Shown piece after piece: positions 25,007 to 33,876 of a stretch of 64,000 nucleotides of DNA. The notes under the pieces are model-generated. The model was not told where the DNA came from. It ran no database searches and saw only the letters and a program-made list of their open reading frames with translations. The number at the start of each line of letters is the position of its first letter. Positions within the stretch are counted from its first letter, which is position 1. A program made the translations under genes and the position numbers. Origin of the DNA: Alkalispirochaeta americana (lineage in GTDB: Bacteria; Spirochaetota; Spirochaetia; DSM-27196; Alkalispirochaetaceae); assembly GCF_900156105.1 (NCBI RefSeq), contig NZ_FTMS01000003.1, forward strand, positions 157,146-221,145, given 5' to 3'.

Positions 25007-26056
25007 ATGAACCAGTGTGATTATTTGTTATCCCTCTCCTGGGAAGAGCTTTGCAGCGAGGCTCCCCAGCTGATCGATTTTTTCAGGGGGTACGGGATAG
25101 ATTCGGCCCCCGGAGCTCCATCTCCAGGTCATCAGATAGAAGCCATGGGGGAGGATGACTTTCTCGACATCGGTCTCACCAAGGGACAGCTTCTGCGAAA
25201 CCTGAGAGACTTTCTGGAGAAGATCGATGACATGACCCGGGCCGGACAGAAGGATGTGCGGGAACTATCCCTCCTGGGAGGTCACGACAAGGACGGAATT
25301 CCGGAAGATCTTGTTATCACCCTGAGGCGGGGCGAGATTACGGGGATCGTGGGGCCCACGGGGTCAGGAAAAAGCAGGCTCCTGGCCGATATCGAGTGGC
25401 TTGCCCAGGAAGACACCCCCACGGGGCGACGAGTCCTTATCAACGGGGAGCCTCCCGACCCGGAGTTGCGTTTTTCCATCGAGCATCGGATCGTTGCACA
25501 GCTCTCGCAGAACATGAACTTCGTCATGGATACCACGGTGGGAGAGTTTCTGAAACTTCACGCCGAGAGCAGAATGATCGACGAGCCCCGTATCATCGAG
25601 AATATAATCACCATGGCCAATGAGTTGGCGGGAGAGCCCTGTACGGCAGAAACGGCTGTCACGGCTCTGTCAGGAGGGCAGAGCAGGGCCCTGATGATCG
25701 CCGACACAGCATACTTGAGCACCTCGCCTATCGTTCTCATCGACGAGATAGAAAACGCCGGGATCGACAAGCGCAAGGCCCTTGATCTTCTGTGCAGCCG
25801 GGAGAAAATTGTCTTGATCGCCACCCACGATCCGCTCCTGGCCCTGATGTGTTCCCAGCGCCTGGTGATCCGCAACGGCGCGGTCCAAAAAATCATTGCT
25901 GCCGATCGTGACGAACAGGACCAGCTGGAATCACTTCTGCAAATCGATAGCGTTATTCAGGAATTACGGCGCAGGATCAGAGCGGGCGAGCGAATCCGAG
26001 AGGGGGCGCCCGGTATCCTTCCGGATATTCTGGGGAAACCTCTTCACGAAGGATAG
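25007..26056 (+). CDS. Soluble ABC ATPase with N-terminal helical (DUF1858/ScdA-N-like) domain
   Basis: 349 residues. Walker A GPTGSGKS is at 116-123, signature LSGGQ near 220 and Walker B IVLIDEIEN near 245, with a following switch THDP. No membrane segment and no permease partner other than FecCD upstream. Residues 1-80 are extra: LSWEELCSEAPQLIDFFRGYGID resembles the short helical domain found in DUF1858/ScdA-N proteins that handle iron-sulfur or di-iron sites. It starts three bases after the GTPase gene. Probably a motor or switch for the soluble trio rather than an importer ATPase, because the importer has its own (20388-21284). Confidence 0.7.
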   Translation: MNQCDYLLSLSWEELCSEAPQLIDFFRGYGIDSAPGAPSPGHQIEAMGEDDFLDIGLTKGQLLRNLRDFLEKIDDMTRAGQKDVRELSLLGGHDKDGIPEDLVITLRRGEITGIVGPTGSGKSRLLADIEWLAQEDTPTGRRVLINGEPPDPELRFSIEHRIVAQLSQNMNFVMDTTVGEFLKLHAESRMIDEPRIIENIITMANELAGEPCTAETAVTALSGGQSRALMIADTAYLSTSPIVLIDEIENAGIDKRKALDLLCSREKIVLIATHDPLLALMCSQRLVIRNGAVQKIIAADRDEQDQLESLLQIDSVIQELRRRIRAGERIREGAPGILPDILGKPLHEG

Positions 26057-26236
26057 TCTGTGCGTGCCCGGATTTATGTACTCTTCTCAGGAGGTTCGTT
26101 TATTCCAGTTTTCTCATATTGAATTCGTTTATTTCTTTTTTGCTTTTAAAAAGTATTTTTTTGAGGCGTTTTGTTTTCACTATTTTCATATTTGCCGGAA
26201 TCGTGAAGTGACAACCGCTGGATGCTACAATTTTTC

Positions 26237-26265
26237 TTGACACGTGGACAAACGCAGGATACCAT
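26237..26265 (+). promoter_or_regulatory. Promoter of the DctPQM operon
   Basis: TTGACA, exactly 17 bases, TACCAT; 35 bases before the dctP start. It lies at the end of an AT-rich 240-base gap (26057-26299) in which I see nothing else. Confidence 0.65.
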
Positions 26266-26299
26266 CTCCCTTCGTTTCGATAAGAAAAGAGGAGGACGA

Positions 26300-27322
26300 A
26301 TGAACAAAATGAAAACCCTTGGTTTGGTGGCTCTTATGGTTTGTGCTGCAACCACAGCACTCTACGCAGGCGGTAAGGCCGAGGCAAAAGATGGTGACGA
26401 TTACAAGCTGGTGCTTCGGCTCAGCCACGTTTTCAACCCCGTGGAGCAGCTCTCCCAATCCATGGACTGGGTGGCCGAGCGCATCTACGAGCGGACCGAC
26501 GGAGCTATCGAGATTCAGACCTTTCCCCAGGCGCAGCTTGCTGCTTACAAGGAAGGTGTCGAGCAGGTTGTGCGCGGAGCCAACTTCATCTCCGTGGAAG
26601 ACCCCTCGTTCATCGGTGACTACGTACCGGACATGAAGGCTCTCTACGCTCCCATGCTCTACCAGAGCTTTGACGAGTATGTGGAACTGGTGCGGACCGA
26701 TCTGGTTCAGGACATGATGGCCCGTGCCGAGGAGCAGGGTATCAAGATCCTCGCGCTGGATTACATCTACGGCTTTCGCAACCTGATGACCCGCCGCCCC
26801 GTGCGGACCCCTGAAGACCTGTCGGGTCTGCAGATTCGGGTTCCCGGAACGGATCTGTACATCAACACCCTGAACAACATGGGTGCTATTGCGAACCCCC
26901 TTCCCTGGGGCGAGACTCTTTCCGCAGTACAGCAGGGCGTCGTTGACGGGCTCGAAGGTTCAGAGTTCACCAACATCGGAAACAAGGTCTTCGAGACCGG
27001 TGCGACCCACGTAGGTCTCTCACGGCACATCCTGGGAACCTGTGGTGTCTACATCAACATCGATGTCTGGAACAGCATCCCCGAGCAGTACCGGGAGATC
27101 ATCCAGGAAGAGTTCACCAAAGGCGCCGCCGAGGGGAACGCGATCCTCATGGCCAACCACGCCGACGTTGTGGCTGAGCTCGAGGCAAACGGTGTGCAGT
27201 TCCACGAAGTGGACGGCGAGGCTTTCCGTGCCCGTCTGGCTCCCATGTATCGGGAACAGGCCGGCATGACCCCCGGAATCTTCGATGCCGTATTTGCTGA
27301 GCTCGACGCGATCAGGAACTAA
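26300..27322 (+). CDS. dctP: TRAP transporter substrate-binding protein (DctP family)
   Basis: About 340 residues from ATG 26300, with GAGGAGG upstream. Signal peptide MKTLGLVALMVCAATTALYAGG. DctP marks include RLSHVFNPVEQ, ERTDGAIEIQTFPQAQLAAYKE, LQIRVPGTDLYI (with the conserved Arg that binds the substrate carboxylate) and GVVDGLEGSEF. It binds an organic acid in the periplasm for the DctQM pair. The exact acid cannot be read. A hairpin lies between this gene and dctQ. Confidence 0.92.
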   Translation: MNKMKTLGLVALMVCAATTALYAGGKAEAKDGDDYKLVLRLSHVFNPVEQLSQSMDWVAERIYERTDGAIEIQTFPQAQLAAYKEGVEQVVRGANFISVEDPSFIGDYVPDMKALYAPMLYQSFDEYVELVRTDLVQDMMARAEEQGIKILALDYIYGFRNLMTRRPVRTPEDLSGLQIRVPGTDLYINTLNNMGAIANPLPWGETLSAVQQGVVDGLEGSEFTNIGNKVFETGATHVGLSRHILGTCGVYINIDVWNSIPEQYREIIQEEFTKGAAEGNAILMANHADVVAELEANGVQFHEVDGEAFRARLAPMYREQAGMTPGIFDAVFAELDAIRN

Positions 27323-27350
27323 TCTCTTGCGTTCCTGAGAAAAATCTCGA

Positions 27351-27385
27351 CCGGGGCCTGTGCGTTGGCGCAGCGCCCCGGTTTT
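27351..27385 (+). terminator. Partial terminator/attenuator between dctP and dctQ
   Basis: Stem CCGGGGC (27351-27357) / GCCCCGG (27375-27381) followed by TTTT. It probably reduces read-through so that more binding protein than membrane protein is made. Confidence 0.6.
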
Positions 27386-27400
27386 CAGTGAGTACAAATC

Positions 27401-27916
27401 ATGAAAAACAAGCTTTCAACTATTTTATTCCACGCCGAGGAGATCGTGAGTGCGCTCTTTCTCTCGGTAACAGTTTCAGTTGTTATTCTCAACGTAATTT
27501 TGCGCTATGGCTTCAGAAGCGGTCTTTTCTGGGTTGAGGAAATCGCCACCACGGCCTTTATCTGGAGCGTCTTCATCGGCGCAGCCGCCGTCTATAAACG
27601 GAGGATGCATATCGGGATTGATCTGATTACGCGTCTCTTTCCGGAGTCCTTTCAGCGTGTTATTGCCGTGATTATCGATCTGATGATGGTTCTAATCAAC
27701 GGATATGTCTGTTATCTGAGTGTCCTGATGATCCAGTCTAACCGGCTCAAGACTACACCGGTCCTCAACATTCCCTCGATCTATGTGAATCTGGCAATTA
27801 CTATCGGTTTCGGGCTCATCATGCTCCACGCCATAGGGTTCGTGTACCAGGACATAAAACTCATTGTGCAGGCCGGTCTCTCGTCAGAGCCGCCAGCGGA
27901 AATCGCGTCCGAATAG
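27401..27916 (+). CDS. dctQ: TRAP transporter small permease subunit
   Basis: 171 residues with four hydrophobic helices, the standard DctQ topology. Family wording is seen in NVILRYGF (~30-37), FWVEEIATTAFIW (~43-55) and the KRRMHIGIDLI loop (~67-77). It pairs with the large subunit downstream to form the membrane part of a sodium-driven TRAP importer. The ribosome site is weak. Confidence 0.9.
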   Translation: MKNKLSTILFHAEEIVSALFLSVTVSVVILNVILRYGFRSGLFWVEEIATTAFIWSVFIGAAAVYKRRMHIGIDLITRLFPESFQRVIAVIIDLMMVLINGYVCYLSVLMIQSNRLKTTPVLNIPSIYVNLAITIGFGLIMLHAIGFVYQDIKLIVQAGLSSEPPAEIASE

Positions 27917-27952
27917 ATTTCTGATACATCTGTATAGAAAGGACTTAATTTT

Positions 27953-29233
27953 ATGGCACTTTTCCCCATCGTTATCGTGATGGTGCTGTACTTCTCGAGT
28001 ATTCCCATCGCTTTTGCGCTAATCGGCGCCACTCTGGCCTATTTTACCTTTGGTGATGTCGGGTCTCCGCCCGATCTTGTTCTCCAGAGTTTTATCACCT
28101 CGGCCTCGTCGTTTCCGCTCCTGGCCGTGCCCTTCTTCATCATGGTTGGCGAAATCATGAACTACTCCGGGATCAGTGCCAGCCTCATGCGCATGGCTGA
28201 TGTGCTCACGGGGCATATGAAAGGCGGTCTGGCCCAGGTAAACGTGGTGCTGAGCACCCTCATGGGCGGCATCTCCGGTTCTGCCAACGCCGATGCGGCG
28301 ATGCAGTCAAAAATCCTGGTGCCGGAGATGGAAAAACGCGGTTATAGTGCCGAGTTTTCCACGGCGATCACCGCAGCCTCTTCCTCGATCGCCCCGGTGA
28401 TCCCTCCGGGAATCAACCTGATTATCTACGCCCTCATAGCCCAGGTCTCGGTGGCCCGAATGTTTATCGGTGGCTATATGCCAGGCATCCTGATGGCCCT
28501 GGCGTTGATGGTCACGGTCCACATTATTTCCGTGCGGCGTGGCTACAAACCAGTGAGAGAGAAGATGTCTTCCCCCAAAGAGATTCTCCTGCAACTCAAG
28601 GAGTCTATCTGGGCGTTGCTCATGCCCTTTGGAATCATTCTTGGTATCCGCTTTGGTATTTTTACCCCCACCGAAGCCGGGGCGATCGCTGTGGTCTTCT
28701 GCACCGTCGTGGGAGTGTTCTTCTACAAGGAGCTCAAATGGCACCACTTCCCGATCATCATGAAAAACACCGTCCAGGCCACAAGCGCCGTTATCCTGAT
28801 CATCGTGGCAGCTTCGATTTTCGGACGGTACCTCAGCTGGGAGAGAATCCCCTTTTTGCTGACTCAGTCGCTGATGCAGTTTGCCGATAATCCCTGGATC
28901 ATGCTGGTAGCGATAAATATCTTCCTCCTCCTTATGGGAATGTTCCTTGAGGGTGGGGCGGTGCTGATCATTGTTGCCCCCTTGCTGGTGCCTGTGGTTA
29001 CCGCCATGGGAATGCATCCCGTACATTTCGGTCTGGTGATCATTGTAAATATCATGATCGGCGGCATCACGCCCCCCTTCGGGTCCATGATGTTTACCAC
29101 CTGTTCGATTACAGGTGTTTCCATTGGCTCCTTCATAAAAGAGGTTTATCCCTTCATCATCGCACTTCTTCTGGTGCTGATTGTGGTTACCTATGTGCCC
29201 TCGCTGATGATGTTCTTGCCAAACCTTTTGTAG
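27953..29233 (+). CDS. dctM: TRAP transporter large permease subunit
   Basis: 426 residues with about twelve hydrophobic segments. DctM marks: FFIMVGEIMNYSGIS, the GGISGSANADAAMQSKILVPEM block and TAASSSIAPVIPPGI for sodium and substrate gating, and NIMIGGITPPFG near the C-terminus. AAAGGACTT precedes the ATG. Hairpins follow the stop. Confidence 0.93.
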   Translation: MALFPIVIVMVLYFSSIPIAFALIGATLAYFTFGDVGSPPDLVLQSFITSASSFPLLAVPFFIMVGEIMNYSGISASLMRMADVLTGHMKGGLAQVNVVLSTLMGGISGSANADAAMQSKILVPEMEKRGYSAEFSTAITAASSSIAPVIPPGINLIIYALIAQVSVARMFIGGYMPGILMALALMVTVHIISVRRGYKPVREKMSSPKEILLQLKESIWALLMPFGIILGIRFGIFTPTEAGAIAVVFCTVVGVFFYKELKWHHFPIIMKNTVQATSAVILIIVAASIFGRYLSWERIPFLLTQSLMQFADNPWIMLVAINIFLLLMGMFLEGGAVLIIVAPLLVPVVTAMGMHPVHFGLVIIVNIMIGGITPPFGSMMFTTCSITGVSIGSFIKEVYPFIIALLLVLIVVTYVPSLMMFLPNLL

Positions 29234-29247
29234 ATGCAGGATTGGCT

Positions 29248-29294
29248 CCGGTCAGATCCTGCGGGGTCTGACCGGAATACCCCGCGCCGGGGTA
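29248..29294 (+). terminator. Double hairpin between dctM and sbcD
   Basis: CCGGTCAGA (29248-29256) / TCTGACCGG (29267-29275), then TACCCCG...CGGGGTA (29279-29294). No T-run, so termination may be partial. Confidence 0.45.
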
Positions 29295-29316
29295 TGCTTG
29301 AAGGGAGCGCAGAATC

Positions 29317-30588
29317 ATGCGAGTTCTCCATACAGCCGACTGGCATATCGGCCGGGCCCTCTATGGCCGGCAGCGCTACCAGGAGTTTGAAGCATTCCTG
29401 GATTGGCTGGTAACGGCCATTGCCGATCACCGGATCGATCTCCTTCTGGTAGCGGGGGATATCTTTGATACCACTGCGCCGAGCCATCGGGCGCAACAGC
29501 TGTATTACCAGTTCCTCTGTCGGGTCGCGGCCTCTTCCTGCCGTCATGTGGTGATTGTTGCAGGGAATCACGATTCTCCCTCCTTCCTGAACGCTCCCCG
29601 GGAGCTCCTGAAAACACTCTCCGTTCATGTTGTGGGCCGGGCCGAAACTCCCGAAGAGGAAGTTCTCGTTCTGGACGATCCCGAGGGATCGCCGGAACTC
29701 ATCGTGTGCGCCGTGCCGTATCTTCGCGATCGGGATCTTCGCACCGCCGAAGCCGGCGAGAGTCTGGAGGACAAGGAGCGAAAGCTGCTGAAAGGGTTGT
29801 GCGATCACTACACTGCTGTGGCCGATGTAGCTCTGGAAAAGCGGAGCGCCCTGGGAGTGCCTGTTCCGATCATCGCTACGGGTCATCTTTTTGCCGCAGG
29901 AGGAACCACCCTGGAGGGTGACGGCGTGCGGGACCTCTATGTAGGAACTCTGGCGCAGGTTACGGCCGGGATATTTCCTCCCTCCTTCAGTTATGTTGCC
30001 CTGGGGCATCTCCACGTCCCCCAGACGGTGGGCGGTCTGGAAACCTGCCGCTACAGTGGCTCCCCCCTGCCCATGGGATTCGGCGAAGCAAAACAGCAGA
30101 AAAGCCTCTGTCTGGTCGTGCTCTCCGGACCCGGGAATCATCCTGAGGCAAAGGACGACAAAGACACTCTCTATCCGCCCGCATCGGTGGAGTTAATTCC
30201 CGTTCCGGTCTTTCAGAAACTCCGGCGTCTTCAGGGAGACTGGCCGGCTCTGGAAGAAGCGATCCCTGCCCTGGCTGCAGAGAAATGCCCGGTGTGGCTG
30301 GAGGTCATCTACGAGGGTCATGATAGCTCGGGTGACCTTCGGGGGCGTCTGGAGAGTCTGCTGGAGGGGACACCCCTGGAGGTTCTCAGGGTGAAAAATA
30401 CCGGTGTCGTCGATCGTGTGCTGGAACAAGCCGGTCAGGATGAGGAGCTGGGTGATCTCGACGTGCAGGAGGTATTCCTTCGCTGCCTGAAGCTTCACGA
30501 GATTTCCCCTGACCGCCATCGGGAACTCCTGCGTACCTACGGGGAAGCGCTCACCTCACTCTATGAGGCGGACCTCCAGGCAGAATGA
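29317..30588 (+). CDS. sbcD: SbcCD nuclease subunit D (Mre11-like)
   Basis: 423 residues. Metallophosphoesterase motifs in order: HTADWHIG (residues 5-12), VAGDIFD (~46-52), VIVAGNHDSP (~76-85), ATGHLFA and LGHLHVPQ. With SbcC it cleaves hairpin and palindromic DNA and blocked double-strand ends. Start ATG 29317 matches the universal MRVLHTADWH. The C-terminus overlaps the spacer before sbcC by a short run only. Confidence 0.95.
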   Translation: MRVLHTADWHIGRALYGRQRYQEFEAFLDWLVTAIADHRIDLLLVAGDIFDTTAPSHRAQQLYYQFLCRVAASSCRHVVIVAGNHDSPSFLNAPRELLKTLSVHVVGRAETPEEEVLVLDDPEGSPELIVCAVPYLRDRDLRTAEAGESLEDKERKLLKGLCDHYTAVADVALEKRSALGVPVPIIATGHLFAAGGTTLEGDGVRDLYVGTLAQVTAGIFPPSFSYVALGHLHVPQTVGGLETCRYSGSPLPMGFGEAKQQKSLCLVVLSGPGNHPEAKDDKDTLYPPASVELIPVPVFQKLRRLQGDWPALEEAIPALAAEKCPVWLEVIYEGHDSSGDLRGRLESLLEGTPLEVLRVKNTGVVDRVLEQAGQDEELGDLDVQEVFLRCLKLHEISPDRHRELLRTYGEALTSLYEADLQAE

Positions 30589-30601
30589 CCAGGGGAGACT
30601 C

Positions 30602-33600
30602 ATGCGAATACTACAGATACGCTTCAAAAACCTGAACTCCCTGGTGGGGGAGTGGCAGATCGATCTTGATCATCCCGACTTCGTTTCGGACGGGATCTTT
30701 GCCATTACCGGCCCCACGGGAGCAGGAAAAAGCACCATTCTCGATGCACTCTGCCTGGCCCTGTACGGCCAGACGCCCCGTCTGAGCAGGATCAGCAAAA
30801 GCGGGAACGAGATCATGTCCCGCCAGACCGGCGAGTGCTTCGCCGAGGCAACCTTCGAGACCCAGTCTGGACGTTTTCGCTGCCACTGGAGTCAGCGCCG
30901 GGCGCGGAAACGCTCCGAGGGAGACCTTCAACCTCCGAAGCACGAGATCGCCCGGGCCGATTCCGGCGAGGTCTTGGAGTCCAGTCTTCGGGGCGTTGCC
31001 GGACAGATCGAGGCGGTGACGGGTATGGATTTTGATCGCTTCACTCGCTCCATGCTGCTGGCCCAGGGGAGCTTTGCCGCGTTTCTGCAGGCCCCTCCGG
31101 ACGAACGAGCTCCTCTGCTGGAACAAATCACCGGGACGGAGATGTACAGCCAAATCTCCCGACATGTTCATGAGCGGTATCGCGAGGAACGGATAAAAAT
31201 GGAACAGCTTCAGGCCGAAACTGCCGGAATTGTCCTGCTGGAACCACAGGAGGAGCAGGAACTCCTCCTGAAGCAGAAGGAAGGTGTGGACCGGCAAGCG
31301 CGTCTGGAGGCCAAACTGGTCCAAACCGAAGAAGCCCGGAACTGGGTCACCCTTGTGAAGGGCCTGAAAAAGGAAATCAGTGACCTTTCCCGCGAGACCG
31401 GGCAGCTTCAGCGTGACCGGGAATCATTCCAGCCCGATCGTGACCGGCTGGACCGGGCCAGGGCGGCAGCTTCCCTGGAAGGAGCCTTTGCAGGGCTTGT
31501 ATCACTTCGGAGCGAGCAGAAGGAGGACCAGAAGGCCTTAGCGGAGGGAGAGGCATCTCTTCCCGAGGCTGAATCCCTGGCTGCGGCCAGAGCCGAGGCG
31601 CTCGAACTGGCTGAGCAGTGCGTGGTCGAGGTGAGAAAAGAACAGGAAGCAGCGGCGCCGCGCCTGCGATCACTCCGATCGCTGGATTATCAGTGCTCCA
31701 CGCTGGAAGACGGAGTCCGGAAGAAGGCTCTCTCCTGCCAGAAGCATCTCCGTGTCGTGGAAGACCAGGAACGGGAGTTGGTCCGGCTTCGGCAAGGGGT
31801 CGCCGTCGTCGAAGCGGATCTGGCCACGATTCAGACCTCTCTGGAAGAAAACCGCCAGGATCAGGCGTTGCTCCAGGAGCTCGCCGGTCTTGAGGAGCAG
31901 ATGAAACGGCTGCGTCTGCTGCGTCGGGACATTATCCAGAAGAAGGAAGAGTCTGCAAAATATCAGGCTGCTCTGAAGCGGGCCGGGGCAGATCTGGAAA
32001 CGAGCCGGAACGAGCGATCTGCCCGGCAGGAGGACCTGACGAAAGTCGCCCAGACGCTGCAACAAGCCAGGACCGGCCTTGACGAGCTCCTCCAGGGACG
32101 GTTTCTGCGGGAGTACCGCGCGGAGAAAGAATCGCTCCAGCGCGAGCTCCTTCTTCTCAGGACCATCGCCGATCTCGAGAGCCATCGAACCCGCCTGGAA
32201 GATGGAACTCCCTGTCCGCTCTGCGGCTCCAGGGATCATCCCTTCGCAGCGGGCAACGTCCCCGTGCCGGGCGAGACAGAGCAAGCCATCGAGAGCCTGA
32301 GATCCCTGATTGCCCGGGCAGAAGAGCAGGAAGAGAAGATCCGGGAGCTCGAAGGTGCTGAAACCGGTCTGCGTGAAGATCTGGCAAGGCGGGAGCAGAA
32401 GGTTGCCCGGGCTCTTCACGACGAGGAAATGGCTCAGGAGGGCTGGGCCGGGTTGAACCGGGAGCTTGAGAGGCTTGGCAGAGACGAGCAGGAAGGTGTG
32501 TCTTCCCTGCTGGAATCGCTGGCTCCCCTGGGGATCACCGAAGTCCCCCGGGATGATCTCGCGCCCCTCCTGTCCTCACTTCGGAAGCGGCGTGACGCCT
32601 GGCAGAGCCAGATTCTGAAGCAGGAAGAACAGGAACGGCGATTGAGTGATCTGAGGAGCGACCTGGCAGCCCGCGACGCCGTTCTGGCCACGCAGCGTAA
32701 GACTCTGGGAGAAGAGCAGGAGCACCAGCGGTCGTTGGAGGAAGATCTTGCCAGGGCCCGGGATGAACGGGTCGCGAAGTACGGTTCCATAGATCCCGAT
32801 GAGGAAGAGCGGCGCCTTGAGACTGCCCGGGACCAGGCCGAAAAGGCCGAAAGGGCGGCCCGGGAGGGCCACGACGAAGCGCGTCGAAACGTGCAGATTC
32901 TGGGCACCCGGATTGACTCACTTCGGGAACGACTGTCCCGGCGAGCGCCGGAACTGGAGGGGCGTACCAGGGAATTTCTCCAGGCCCTGGGGAACCAGGG
33001 GTTTTCCCGGGAGGATGAGTTTCATGCTGCCCGGCTGAGTCCCGACGAGCGAGACTTCCTGGCCGAAAAGGCTCGGAACCTCGATGAGCTGGCTCTGGAA
33101 CTGAGAGCCCGCCAAAAAGATCGGGAGCAGCGGCTCGCTTTGGAGTCTGCCCGAAATATCACGGAGGAGCCTCTGGACGTGCTGGAGCAACGCTGTCGTG
33201 ACTGCACCGCCTCCTTGAAGGATCTCCAGGAGACTCTGGTGAATATTTCCTACCGCCTGAATGAGCAACGAGCTGCCAGGGAGCGGCAGAAGGAACGGCA
33301 AAAGGCCCTTGACGCCCAGAGAACCGAATCCCGGCGCTGGGCCGATCTTCACGAGTTGATTGGCTCCGCCGATGGCAAGAAGTATCGAAACTTTGCCCAG
33401 GGGCTCACCTTCGAGATGATGATCGGCCAGGCGAACCGACAGCTTCAGAAAATGAGCGATCGCTATGTTCTGACCCGGCGCGAAGGACACCCCCTGGAAC
33501 TCTGGGTGGTGGACAGCTATCAGGCGGGAGAGATTCGGTCCACCCGAAATCTCTCGGGGGGCGAGAGTTTTATCGTCAGCCTGGCTTTGGCCTTAGGGCT

Positions 33601-33856
33601 CTCCCGAATGGCAAGTCAGAAGGTCCGGGTGGATTCACTCTTTCTTGATGAGGGGTTTGGCACGCTCGACGAAGAGGCTCTGGATACTGCCCTGGACACC
33701 CTGGGGAGTCTGCACCAGGAGGGAAAACTGATCGGTATAATCTCTCACGTCTCGGCCTTGAAGGAACGGATCAGCACGCAAATAAGGGTAGAGCCCCGAA
33801 CGGGGGGGCGTAGCCGTATCCTCGGGCCAGGCTGTAGCGGCACCACATCTCCGTGA
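30602..33856 (+). CDS. sbcC: SbcCD nuclease subunit C (Rad50-like ATPase)
   Basis: About 1084 residues from ATG 30602, with AGGGGAG upstream. Walker A GPTGAGKST is at ~37-45. Long coiled coils surround the zinc hook CPLC near 538-541. Signature LSGGES is near 983 and Walker B SLFLDEGFGTLD near 1013. It clamps DNA ends for SbcD. The end is convergent with the minus-strand GNAT/kinase gene, 20 bases apart. Confidence 0.94.
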   Translation: MRILQIRFKNLNSLVGEWQIDLDHPDFVSDGIFAITGPTGAGKSTILDALCLALYGQTPRLSRISKSGNEIMSRQTGECFAEATFETQSGRFRCHWSQRRARKRSEGDLQPPKHEIARADSGEVLESSLRGVAGQIEAVTGMDFDRFTRSMLLAQGSFAAFLQAPPDERAPLLEQITGTEMYSQISRHVHERYREERIKMEQLQAETAGIVLLEPQEEQELLLKQKEGVDRQARLEAKLVQTEEARNWVTLVKGLKKEISDLSRETGQLQRDRESFQPDRDRLDRARAAASLEGAFAGLVSLRSEQKEDQKALAEGEASLPEAESLAAARAEALELAEQCVVEVRKEQEAAAPRLRSLRSLDYQCSTLEDGVRKKALSCQKHLRVVEDQERELVRLRQGVAVVEADLATIQTSLEENRQDQALLQELAGLEEQMKRLRLLRRDIIQKKEESAKYQAALKRAGADLETSRNERSARQEDLTKVAQTLQQARTGLDELLQGRFLREYRAEKESLQRELLLLRTIADLESHRTRLEDGTPCPLCGSRDHPFAAGNVPVPGETEQAIESLRSLIARAEEQEEKIRELEGAETGLREDLARREQKVARALHDEEMAQEGWAGLNRELERLGRDEQEGVSSLLESLAPLGITEVPRDDLAPLLSSLRKRRDAWQSQILKQEEQERRLSDLRSDLAARDAVLATQRKTLGEEQEHQRSLEEDLARARDERVAKYGSIDPDEEERRLETARDQAEKAERAAREGHDEARRNVQILGTRIDSLRERLSRRAPELEGRTREFLQALGNQGFSREDEFHAARLSPDERDFLAEKARNLDELALELRARQKDREQRLALESARNITEEPLDVLEQRCRDCTASLKDLQETLVNISYRLNEQRAARERQKERQKALDAQRTESRRWADLHELIGSADGKKYRNFAQGLTFEMMIGQANRQLQKMSDRYVLTRREGHPLELWVVDSYQAGEIRSTRNLSGGESFIVSLALALGLSRMASQKVRVDSLFLDEGFGTLDEEALDTALDTLGSLHQEGKLIGIISHVSALKERISTQIRVEPRTGGRSRILGPGCSGTTSP

Positions 33857-33876
33857 TGGCTGGCGCCGCCGCCAGC

